Origin: Bacteroidales bacterium
Lineage (GTDB): Bacteria > Bacteroidota > Bacteroidia > Bacteroidales > UBA7960
Reading direction: 5' to 3'
Assembly (NCBI GenBank): GCA_007128045.1
Contig: SKYG01000262.1
Location: 1-8,509 of the forward strand
Length of the DNA stretch: 8,509 bases
Both the position numbers and the translations under genes were made by a program. The notes beneath the pieces were generated by a model. It did not search any database and was not told the DNA's origin. It was given only the letters and a program-made list of their open reading frames with translations. Below are positions 1 through 5,748 of this stretch, in pieces; within the stretch, counting starts at the first letter, position 1; every line of letters begins with the position of its first letter.

Positions 1-206
1 CTCCGCGTTCCTCTGCGAATCACTCTGCGCCCTCTGCGGTTAACCATTCTCCGCGTTCCTCTGCGAATCACTCTGCGCCCTCTGCGGTTAAATCCCCTCC
101 GCGTTCCTCTGCGAATCACTCTGCGCCCTCTGCGGTTAACCATTCTCCGCGTTCCTCTGCGAATCACTCTGCGCCCTCTGCGGTTAAATCCCCTCCGCGG
201 TTAACC
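1..206. repeat. Tandem array of 48-bp units with 96-bp higher-order period
   Basis: Four complete 48-bp units lie at 1-48, 49-96, 97-144 and 145-192, followed by a collapsed remnant at 193-206 in which the middle of a unit is deleted. The first 43 bp of each unit are identical. The last 5 alternate between CCATT (units 1 and 3) and ATCCC (units 2 and 4), so the true period is 96 bp (ABAB). Each unit is itself built from four copies of a CTCYGCG core at offsets 1, 11, 23 and 32. The array is cut by the window's left edge, so its full size is unknown. It ends 8 bp from the secG stop codon, in the 3' flank of that operon. There are no unique spacers, so it is not a CRISPR array. Function is unknown. 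Confidence 0.97.
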
Positions 207-214
207 TGGAAATA

Positions 215-589
215 TTAATTCTCTGGTTCCTGTGGGAGTTCCTGTGGAAGTTCCTGTGGAGCGGGGGCTTGCTGCATTGGCATTTGCATATCAACAGGAG
301 GAACATCTGTTGCAGGGATCAGATCACGAACCTCGCTTTCTATGGCCGGACCTGCACCTGAACGTGGTATCACGAAAGTAGAAGAAAGTGTTAAAGCCAA
401 TAGGATAATGGCCAGTGTCCAGGTAGACTTTTCAAGGAAATCGGTGGTTTTTCTGACACCCATTACCTGGTTGCTGGAAGAAAAGTTCGAAGCCAGTCCA
501 CCACCTTTAGAGTTCTGAACAAGTACGATCAACACCAAAAGAATACAGGTAATCAAAATAAGTACGGAAATCAATACGTATGCGCCCAT
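215..589 (-). CDS. secG: Preprotein translocase subunit SecG
   Basis: Small inner-membrane subunit of the SecYEG translocon, which helps SecA-driven export of unfolded proteins. The 124-residue product has two hydrophobic segments (about 4-24 and 55-75) joined by a loop containing LVQNSKGGGLAS (23-34), the conserved SecG signature, then a glycine/serine-rich stretch and FLEKSTW before the second segment. Length is near or slightly above the family norm because of a hydrophilic tail (about 76-124) rich in Pro, Gln and Glu and ending in PQEL repeats. It is the last gene of the probable minus-strand operon, 64 bp after the TPR gene. No strong intrinsic terminator is visible downstream; the 48-bp tandem array begins almost at once. 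The ATG at 587-589 gives an N-terminus that starts directly with the first membrane segment, as expected. Confidence 0.95.
   Translation of the reverse strand: MGAYVLISVLILITCILLVLIVLVQNSKGGGLASNFSSSNQVMGVRKTTDFLEKSTWTLAIILLALTLSSTFVIPRSGAGPAIESEVRDLIPATDVPPVDMQMPMQQAPAPQELPQELPQEPEN
226..261 (-). repeat. 12-bp in-frame tandem repeat in the secG 3' end
   Basis: Three copies of a 12-bp unit (GTTCCTGTGGRR on the plus strand) at 226-237, 238-249 and 250-261. They encode PQEL, PQEL and PQEP at SecG residues 111-122. Because the unit is a multiple of three, copy-number change would lengthen or shorten the tail without a frameshift. Confidence 0.9.
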
Positions 590-653
590 TATGAAAAAAT
601 ATTATTTGTTTTTACTTTTATTATTGGATGGCAGGTTAATTATAACCTGACCA

Positions 654-1193
654 TCAACCATTTGACATATTGTCAGTTTGCTGTTTTATCTGTTCTATTT
701 TTTCTGCAAAGTAACTGCTTTTTTCCGGATATTTCAAACATAATTTTTCGTAAATGCCTAATGCCTTTTGGGTTTTGCCCTGCTTAAGTAAAATATCAGC
801 CAATGTTTCGCTAACCAGGTCGTTGTCTTCTTCAACGCTATTGTCGATGATCTCCGGCGTATCAGAAGCTGCTACAGGTTCCTTTGGAGAACTGATACGA
901 GGGTTTTCTTTGAGAAAACGATCAATGATATCTTGCTGTTTTTGTTGTTTTTCCGTAAGATCCAGTCCTTTTTTATGTAAAAAGGCTGCAAATAGTTTTT
1001 TGTCAGGAGCATATAACCTGGCACGTTGGGCATAAACCCCTTCAGAGTCCTTCCCTGTGATATGCATGGCCCTGGCCAGCAACATGTTTGACACCTGACA
1101 ATAAGGATAGTCGTTGCAATACCCATCCAGAAAATCCAGGACAGTATCATCAAACTCAATTTGATTATTTATCAGTGCTGTCAGGGTAATCAT
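654..1193 (-). CDS. Small TPR-containing protein encoded between lptE and secG
   Basis: A soluble-looking protein of 179 residues with no signal peptide or membrane segment. The N-terminal half (about 17-75) is alpha-helical in character, with alternating Ala/Leu positions resembling degenerate TPR helices. A charged linker follows (about 78-125), including DRFLKENPRI (91-100) and an acidic patch. Near the C-terminus is one good TPR unit (about 127-160, LADILLKQGKTQKALGIYEK then KYPEKSSYF). TPRs mediate protein-protein contacts; no enzymatic motif is seen. I recall similar proteins in this position in Bacteroidota genomes, usually annotated as hypothetical or TPR proteins. It starts 37 bp after the lptE stop codon and ends 64 bp before secG, so co-transcription is likely. 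Any link to LPS assembly or secretion is an inference from position only. Confidence 0.85.
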   Translation of the reverse strand: MITLTALINNQIEFDDTVLDFLDGYCNDYPYCQVSNMLLARAMHITGKDSEGVYAQRARLYAPDKKLFAAFLHKKGLDLTEKQQKQQDIIDRFLKENPRISSPKEPVAASDTPEIIDNSVEEDNDLVSETLADILLKQGKTQKALGIYEKLCLKYPEKSSYFAEKIEQIKQQTDNMSNG

Positions 1194-1230
1194 AGCTGTT
1201 TATAGTTCGTTCTACAGGAAATTAAACATA

Positions 1231-1749
1231 TCACCAGTTCACCACAGCCTGGTTAAATATATCTTCAACCAATGCCTCATTGATGATGTCGATGGCTTCA
1301 TTTTCTATTTGAGAAAGGCTTAGCTCACTCGGATAATCATAGAACCTGGAGAAGGATCTTTCAAAGCTGTTTTTCTCGTCATATTCGTTAATGAATTTTA
1401 CCCTTACCGTAATGGTAAGCCTGTTTAATGCAGCACGGTCGTCTCCTGCAATAGCTGTTGGTGTCGTGCTGTAACCTGTTATACTTCCTTCAAAATGCAA
1501 GTCGCCTCCGTTGTCTACAAGCCTGAGGTTCGTTTGTCTTAAAAATTTTGTTTGCAGCTCGTCGGTAAACCGTTGGCTTAAAGTAGGCTGAACAAGGGGT
1601 GCGTCATTGGGGAAAAATGCCACCGATATGGTTCTTGCCTCCGGAGGAATGCTGGCTCCTGTAAATGAATAAATGCCGCACGACCAAAACGATAGTAACA
1701 TCGCATGAATGATAATTAGCCGTATGTATGCAAACAAAGATTTGCTCAT
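1231..1749 (-). CDS. lptE: LptE-like LPS-assembly lipoprotein
   Basis: Outer-membrane lipoprotein expected to sit inside the LptD beta-barrel and assist LPS delivery to the cell surface. The 172-residue product starts with a basic N-terminus (K3, R10), a hydrophobic stretch (about 11-22) and a candidate lipidated cysteine, C24, in LSFWSC. It continues GIYSFTGASIPPEARTISV, which is characteristic of the Bacteroidota LptE family. The mature part is short and beta-rich with a helical C-terminus (SLSQIENEAIDIINEAL), as in LptE. The lipobox is loose: Phe and Trp at -3 and -2 rather than the usual Leu/Ala, with Ser at -1. The gene lies 81 bp downstream of the sigma-54 activator, and that gap is mostly short tandem repeats. 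The start at 1747-1749 is the only one giving a full signal peptide; a start at M17 would truncate it. Confidence 0.9.
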   Translation of the reverse strand: MSKSLFAYIRLIIIHAMLLSFWSCGIYSFTGASIPPEARTISVAFFPNDAPLVQPTLSQRFTDELQTKFLRQTNLRLVDNGGDLHFEGSITGYSTTPTAIAGDDRAALNRLTITVRVKFINEYDEKNSFERSFSRFYDYPSELSLSQIENEAIDIINEALVEDIFNQAVVNW

Positions 1750-1766
1750 AATTTGTCTGAAGGTCG
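1748..1766. other. 19-bp motif at the lptE start, shared with the regulator leader
   Basis: The plus-strand sequence ATAATTTGTCTGAAGGTCG overlaps the lptE start codon. It recurs at 3129-3147 with one mismatch (T for G at position 15). In both places a 7-8 bp tandem repeat lies on the same side, upstream with respect to the minus-strand gene. Function is unknown. Confidence 0.8.
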
Positions 1767-1773
1767 GTTTAAC

Positions 1774-1817
1774 GTTTATGGTTTATGGTTTATGGTTTAT
1801 GGTTTAAAGGTTTAAAG
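1774..1817. repeat. Heptamer/octamer satellite upstream of lptE
   Basis: Four perfect copies of GTTTATG (1774-1801) are followed by two copies of GTTTAAAG (1802-1817). The satellite fills most of the 81-bp gap between the regulator stop and the lptE start. On the coding strand it reads as repeated CATAAAC in the segment just before lptE. Replication slippage could change the intercistronic spacing. Confidence 0.95.
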
Positions 1818-1830
1818 GTTGTCGTTTATG

Positions 1831-3078
1831 TCACGATTCGATATCATATTCTTTAATTTTTCTGTACAGTGTACGCTCAGAAATACCAAGTTCCTTTGCG
1901 GCCTTTTTTCTTCTGCCGTTATGCTTATGTAATGCTTTAATGATCAAATCCTTTTCCTTATCCTGAATAAACAGGCTTTCTTCAACATATTCATGTGGCT
2001 CCTCCTCAAAGCTTTCTACAACATGATCCTCATCACGGTTTATATGCAACTCATTGGGTTCAGATTTATACACCTGAGGCAAGTCCCTGTCGCGGTACAA
2101 TCGTTCAATGACCTGTGCATGATTTTCCTGCAGGTCATTGTCAGCATGTTCGCTCTGTAATATGCCTGTGATGATCTTTTTCATGTCGTTGATGTCGCGT
2201 TTCATCTCGAACAACAACTTGTATAAGATTTCTCTTTCGCTGAGTCCGGAGGAAGTGTCGCCCAGCTCCTTAAATAACACGGGCAGTCTGACATCCACAT
2301 CGCCGGGCAGGTATTTGCGCAGGGTATCGGCCGTTATCAGGCGCTCTTTTTCTATAACAGACAATTGTTCGGCAAGGTTTTTTAACTGCCTGACATTGCC
2401 TGTCCACCTGTGATTTAGCAAGATATCTTCAGCATCCGGACTTAATTGCATGGGAGGCATGCGGTATTTTTCGGCAAAATCGTTGGTGAATTTTTTAAAT
2501 AACAGGATGATATCCTCTTTCCTGTCGCGCAGGGCAGGCACATGAATAGGTACGGTGTTTAACCGGTAGTAAAGGTCTTCCCTGAATTTTCCTTTGGCAA
2601 TGGCTTCCTGAAGGTTCACGTTTGTGGCGCCCACTACCCTGACATCGGTTTTAAGCACCTTTGATGACCCCACTTTGATAAACTCACCGGTTTCCAGAAC
2701 CCTTAATAGCCGCACCTGGGTAAGTAATGGAAGCTCAGCTACCTCATCAAGAAAAATGGTGCCCCCGTTAACCACTTCAAAATACCCTTTCCTGGCATCA
2801 TGAGCCCCTGTGAATGAACCCTTTTCATGACCAAACAACTCTGAATCTATGGTCCCCTCCGGGATAGCCCCACAGTTTACTGCAATATATGGTCCATGCT
2901 TTCTTGCACTTAAATGATGGATGATCTTGGGAAATGATTCCTTTCCTGTGCCACTCTCCCCAGTGATAAGTACAGTAATATCTGTGGGGGCCACTTGCCT
3001 TGCCACGTCGATGGCCCGGTCAAGTAAAGGCGAATGCCCCTGGATACCAAACCGCTGCTTTATGGATAATACGTCCAT
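1831..3078 (-). CDS. Sigma-54-dependent transcriptional activator without a receiver domain
   Basis: An AAA+ enhancer-binding protein of 415 residues that should remodel RNA polymerase-RpoN closed complexes. The AAA+ module starts almost at the N-terminus. It contains Walker A GESGTGKE (40-47), the sigma-54 contact loop as GSFTGA (87-92, where GAFTGA is canonical), Walker B GGTIFLDE (105-112), sensor I GATN (150-153), the arginine-finger region FREDLYYRLN (165-174) and sensor II GNVRQLKN (227-234). A long acidic linker (about 260-370) leads to a Fis-type helix-turn-helix (about 378-413, KAAKELGISERTLYRKIKEY). There is no N-terminal response-regulator, GAF or PAS domain, so activity is probably set by expression level or a partner protein. 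It heads the probable operon with lptE, the TPR gene and secG. A -7 promoter element lies 33 bp upstream of the start. Target genes cannot be told from the sequence. Confidence 0.95.
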   Translation of the reverse strand: MDVLSIKQRFGIQGHSPLLDRAIDVARQVAPTDITVLITGESGTGKESFPKIIHHLSARKHGPYIAVNCGAIPEGTIDSELFGHEKGSFTGAHDARKGYFEVVNGGTIFLDEVAELPLLTQVRLLRVLETGEFIKVGSSKVLKTDVRVVGATNVNLQEAIAKGKFREDLYYRLNTVPIHVPALRDRKEDIILLFKKFTNDFAEKYRMPPMQLSPDAEDILLNHRWTGNVRQLKNLAEQLSVIEKERLITADTLRKYLPGDVDVRLPVLFKELGDTSSGLSEREILYKLLFEMKRDINDMKKIITGILQSEHADNDLQENHAQVIERLYRDRDLPQVYKSEPNELHINRDEDHVVESFEEEPHEYVEESLFIQDKEKDLIIKALHKHNGRRKKAAKELGISERTLYRKIKEYDIES

Positions 3079-3110
3079 GATAGTTCTGCCATTTCGTCAG
3101 TTTATTGGTG

Positions 3111-3118
3111 CAAAGGTA
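3111..3118 (-). promoter_or_regulatory. Candidate -7 promoter element for the regulator operon
   Basis: Minus-strand TACCTTTG matches the Bacteroidetes primary-sigma -7 consensus TAnnTTTG. It lies 33 bp upstream of the regulator ATG, giving a leader of a few tens of bases. No clear -33 TTG is present; TTC sits 21 bp upstream. Confidence 0.6.
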
Positions 3119-3128
3119 ATCATTTCAT

Positions 3129-3147
3129 ATAATTTGTCTGAATGTCG
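3129..3147. other. Second copy of the 19-bp motif, in the regulator leader region
   Basis: Plus-strand ATAATTTGTCTGAATGTCG, matching 18 of 19 positions of the copy at 1748-1766. Its GTCG end forms the start of the adjoining 8-bp satellite. On the minus strand it lies just upstream of the candidate -7 element. Confidence 0.8.
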
Positions 3148-3175
3148 AAAAGTCAAAAAGTCAAAAAGTCAAAAA
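3144..3175. repeat. Octamer satellite upstream of the regulator
   Basis: Four 8-bp units: GTCGAAAA at 3144-3151, then three perfect GTCAAAAA units through 3175. It is upstream of the regulator promoter candidate and of the divergent metG promoter candidate. Confidence 0.93.
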
Positions 3176-3245
3176 TGCACTTAGTGCCAATAATCATTCT
3201 CCTGTGTGTGGACAAAGTGCACATGCTTATTTCATGTTAATTTTT

Positions 3246-3253
3246 TACCTTTG
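3246..3253 (+). promoter_or_regulatory. Candidate -7 promoter element directed toward metG
   Basis: TACCTTTG followed by C, the same 9-mer as the regulator element on the other strand. No good -33 TTG is seen at the expected spacing. If used, the metG transcript would start near 3260 and carry a leader of about 360 bases containing the repeat block. No other TAnnTTTG match was found between here and the metG start. Confidence 0.5.
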
Positions 3254-3264
3254 CGCAACGCGGG

Positions 3265-3307
3265 TTAACCGCAGAGGACACGGAGTGATTCGCAGAGGAA
3301 CGCGGAG
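3265..3307 (-). repeat. Solitary inverted copy of the left-edge 48-bp repeat core
   Basis: Reverse-complementing this 43-bp stretch gives the core of the array unit at 1-43, matching at 40 of 43 positions. The three differences fall in the third sub-repeat (CTCCGTGTC instead of CTCTGCGCC). It starts 11 bp after the candidate metG -7 element and runs into the nested hairpin block. With the array at 1-206 it brackets the regulator-to-secG operon in inverted orientation. Confidence 0.93.
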
Positions 3308-3313
3308 GGACAG

Positions 3314-3553
3314 GTATAGGCCGGGCTTGACCGGCCTTCATATAACGTTAAAGGCAACTGTAGGGACAGGGCTTGACCTGTCCGTCTTGATCATCTGACA
3401 GGTAATACGGAACAACAGGGCTTGACCTGTCCGTCTTGATCATCTGACAGGTATTACGGAACAACAGGGCAGGCCCTTCAGAGGACAGGTCAAGCCCTGT
3501 CCCTACGGAGATGCAACACTTCTTTGGTAAGGCCGGTCAAGCCCGGCCTATAC
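3314..3553. repeat. 240-bp nested inverted-repeat block with shared-loop hairpins
   Basis: Outer ends 3314-3338 and 3529-3553 are perfect 25-bp inverted repeats. Inside them, 3360-3383 and 3483-3506 are perfect 24-bp inverted repeats. Each end is also a hairpin: AGGCCGG-GCTTGA-CCGGCCT in the outer pair and GGACAGG-GCTTGA-CCTGTCC in the inner pair, so stems differ while the loop is the same. The core GGGCTTGACC occurs five times: forward at 3323, 3369 and 3418, reverse-complemented at 3488 and 3535. No transposase gene or clear target-site duplication is visible. It could be a small non-autonomous element or piled-up dispersed hairpin repeats. Confidence 0.92.
3366..3463. repeat. 49-bp direct duplication inside the hairpin block
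   Basis: Two adjacent 49-bp copies (3366-3414 and 3415-3463) differ by a single A/T change (3405 versus 3454). A third partial copy (ACAGGG) follows at 3464-3469. Near-identity suggests a recent tandem duplication. Confidence 0.95.
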
Positions 3554-3574
3554 GTGCGGGGTCCTGATATGTTC

Positions 3575-3614
3575 AAATCAACAAATCAACAAATCAACAA
3601 ATCAACAGATCAAC
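3575..3614. repeat. Octamer satellite just before the metG start
   Basis: Five 8-bp units of AAATCAAC; the fifth carries one change (AGATCAAC). The satellite ends 8 bp before the chosen metG ATG. If an upstream in-frame ATG is used, it is translated into a low-complexity Asn/Gln/Ser/Thr stretch, a sign that the longer start is wrong. Confidence 0.95.
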
Positions 3615-3622
3615 AACCTAAT

Positions 3623-5698
3623 ATGAGTACAGATAAAAAAACATTCAAGCGTTACACAGTCACATCGGCGCTGCCCTATGCAAACGGGCCGATTCATATT
3701 GGTCATCTGGCCGGGGTTTATATACCGGCTGATATATACACACGGTATCTCCGTCTAAAAGGTGAGGATGTCATCTACATTGGTGGCAGCGATGAACATG
3801 GTGTTCCCATAACCATCAAGGCCCGGCAGGAGAAGCTTACGCCACAGGATATTGTAGATAAGTACCATACCATGATCAAAGACTCCTTTGAGGAGTTTGG
3901 AATTGCTTTCGATGTGTACAGCCGTACATCTGCACCTGTCCATCATGAAACGGCCTCAGGTTTCTTTAAAACCTTGTATGATAACGGAAAATTTGTTGAG
4001 AAAGAAACGGAGCAGTATTACGATGAAGAAACCCGGCATTTTCTGGCCGACCGCTATATCACAGGTACTTGTCCGCACTGTAGTTATGAAAAGGCCTATG
4101 GCGACCAATGCGAACACTGCGGAACATCTTTAAGTCCTACCGACCTGATCAATCCGCGCTCTGTGTTAAGTGGCAACAAGCCCATCATGAAAAAAACGCG
4201 GCATTGGTACCTGCCATTGGACGAGTATGAGCCCATGTTGCGCAAATGGATTCTGGAGGGGCACAAACATGACTGGAAGTCAAACGTATATGGCCAGTGC
4301 AAGTCGTGGATTGACCAGGGTTTGCAGGCTAGGGCTGTTACGCGCGACCTTGACTGGGGTGTAAAGGTGCCTGTAGAAGGGGCTGATGGTAAGGTATTGT
4401 ATGTCTGGTTTGATGCGCCTATTGGCTATATATCAGCTACGAGGGAATGGGGAGAGGCCAGAGGTGCCGACTGGCAAAAATACTGGAAAGACCCTGAGTC
4501 AAAGCTGGTGCATTTTATCGGCAAAGACAACATTGTATTTCATTGTATCATTTTTCCGGTAATGCTTCATGCCGAAGGGTCTTATATCCTACCCGACAAT
4601 GTGCCTGCCAACGAGTTCCTCAACCTGGAAGGGGATAAGATATCTACCTCCCGCAACTGGGCTGTATGGCTTCACGAATACCTGAAAGATTTTCCCGGCA
4701 AGCAGGATGTGTTGCGCTATGTGCTATGTGCCGCAGCTCCTGAAACCAAAGACAATGATTTCACCTGGAAGGACTTCCAGGCAAGAAACAACAATGAGTT
4801 GCTGGCCATCTTTGGCAACTTTATCAACCGTACCCTGGTACTTACCCATAAATATTTCGAGGGTAAAGTGCCTGAAATCCCTGTTAACGATAGCCTTAAT
4901 GGCATAACACCAACCGATAAACAGACGCTTGACTCGCTGGCAGCCTTTCCGGAAAAGATCATGAACAGCCTCGACAACTACCGCTTTCGTGAGGCTCTGG
5001 GAGAACTGATGAACCTGGCCCGCCTGGGCAACAAATACCTGACCGATGCAGAGCCCTGGAAAATTTTCAAGGATAATCCGCAACGCGTACAAACCATACT
5101 GAATATTTCATTACAAATATGTGGCAGCCTGACCATTCTGTGTGAGCCGTTTCTTCCTTTTACCGCAGAAAAGCTTCAAAAGATGCTTCGGGTAGGCAAG
5201 CCACAGTGGAAACTCGCCGGAAGCCGCGACCTGCTAAAAGCCGGTCATGAAATAGATGTGCCGGCATTGCTGTTTGACCGCATCGAGGACAAAGAAATCG
5301 ATGATCAGATACAAAAACTACTGCAAACACGAAAGGATAACGAACAAGTCCAGCCCCAAACCCCTCTCAAGCCACCAATTACTTATGAGGATTTTGCCCG
5401 TTTGGATATCCGGACGGCCACCATTACTGCTGCTGAAAAGGTGGCAAAAACCAAAAAGCTGCTCAAACTGGAGCTCAATACCGGATTGGATACCCGTACC
5501 GTGGTGTCGGGAATATCTGGCGTGTATGAGCCTGCGGATATTGTCGGCAAGAAAGTCATCCTGCTGGCAAACCTGGAACCAAAAAACATCAGGGGTATCA
5601 TGTCGCATGGCATGATCCTGATGGCAGAGAAACAAGATGGGGATTTAAGTTTTATCGTTCCGGAGAAAGAATTTCCTGACGGAGAGATCATTTGCTGA
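3623..5698 (+). CDS. metG: Methionyl-tRNA synthetase with C-terminal tRNA-binding domain
   Basis: Charges tRNA-Met with methionine using ATP, in the cytoplasm. From the chosen ATG the protein has 691 residues. The class I HIGH motif is at 25-28 (GPIHIGHL). Zinc knuckle pairs are C150/C153 and C163/C166, followed by the catalytic core with WFDAPIGYISA (262-272). The second signature is KISTS (339-343) where KMSKS is canonical, a variant I associate with Bacteroidota. An anticodon-binding helical domain follows, then a C-terminal EMAP/Trbp111-like tRNA-binding domain (about 587-691) that usually mediates dimerisation. An upstream in-frame ATG at 3524 would add 33 residues encoded by the hairpin block and AAATCAAC satellite. 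I reject that start, because homology begins at KRYTVTSALPYANGPIHIGH. No Shine-Dalgarno is visible. The gene is divergent from the regulator operon. Confidence 0.97.
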   Translation: MSTDKKTFKRYTVTSALPYANGPIHIGHLAGVYIPADIYTRYLRLKGEDVIYIGGSDEHGVPITIKARQEKLTPQDIVDKYHTMIKDSFEEFGIAFDVYSRTSAPVHHETASGFFKTLYDNGKFVEKETEQYYDEETRHFLADRYITGTCPHCSYEKAYGDQCEHCGTSLSPTDLINPRSVLSGNKPIMKKTRHWYLPLDEYEPMLRKWILEGHKHDWKSNVYGQCKSWIDQGLQARAVTRDLDWGVKVPVEGADGKVLYVWFDAPIGYISATREWGEARGADWQKYWKDPESKLVHFIGKDNIVFHCIIFPVMLHAEGSYILPDNVPANEFLNLEGDKISTSRNWAVWLHEYLKDFPGKQDVLRYVLCAAAPETKDNDFTWKDFQARNNNELLAIFGNFINRTLVLTHKYFEGKVPEIPVNDSLNGITPTDKQTLDSLAAFPEKIMNSLDNYRFREALGELMNLARLGNKYLTDAEPWKIFKDNPQRVQTILNISLQICGSLTILCEPFLPFTAEKLQKMLRVGKPQWKLAGSRDLLKAGHEIDVPALLFDRIEDKEIDDQIQKLLQTRKDNEQVQPQTPLKPPITYEDFARLDIRTATITAAEKVAKTKKLLKLELNTGLDTRTVVSGISGVYEPADIVGKKVILLANLEPKNIRGIMSHGMILMAEKQDGDLSFIVPEKEFPDGEIIC

Positions 5699-5748
5699 CG
5701 ACCAACCGAAAAAATACGGCTAAAAAAATGCCGGGATTATCTCATTAA

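Larger units (their letters stand above)
3079..3622. other. Repeat-rich divergent intergenic region (regulator / metG)
   Basis: This 544-bp stretch holds no convincing gene. In order it contains a -7 promoter element for the regulator (minus), the shared 19-bp motif, a GTCAAAAA satellite, a -7 element pointing toward metG (plus), an inverted relative of the left-edge 48-bp unit, a 240-bp nested hairpin block with an internal 49-bp duplication, and an AAATCAAC satellite just before the metG start. The open frames here only translate repeats and show no family features. Confidence 0.85.

Noticed and set aside
1..206. Possible CRISPR array (regular 48-bp spacing)
   Set aside because: No unique spacers: the whole unit repeats, including the segment between CTCYGCG cores. 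No cas genes are visible.
3204..3398. 64-codon plus-strand frame ahead of metG
   Set aside because: It runs through the promoter element, the inverted 43-bp repeat and the first hairpins, so the translation is just repeat sequence.
3314..3553. Riboswitch or T-box leader for metG
   Set aside because: The hairpins are dispersed-type palindromes in both orientations with a tandem duplication. No known SAM-riboswitch or T-box core was recognised, and T-boxes are not expected in this phylum.
3314..3553. Complete insertion sequence
   Set aside because: It has inverted ends but no transposase frame and no clear target-site duplication; at 240 bp it could only be non-autonomous.
5717..5733. Hairpin CGGC / GCCG as a metG terminator
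   Set aside because: Only four base pairs with a nine-base A-rich loop and no T-run downstream.
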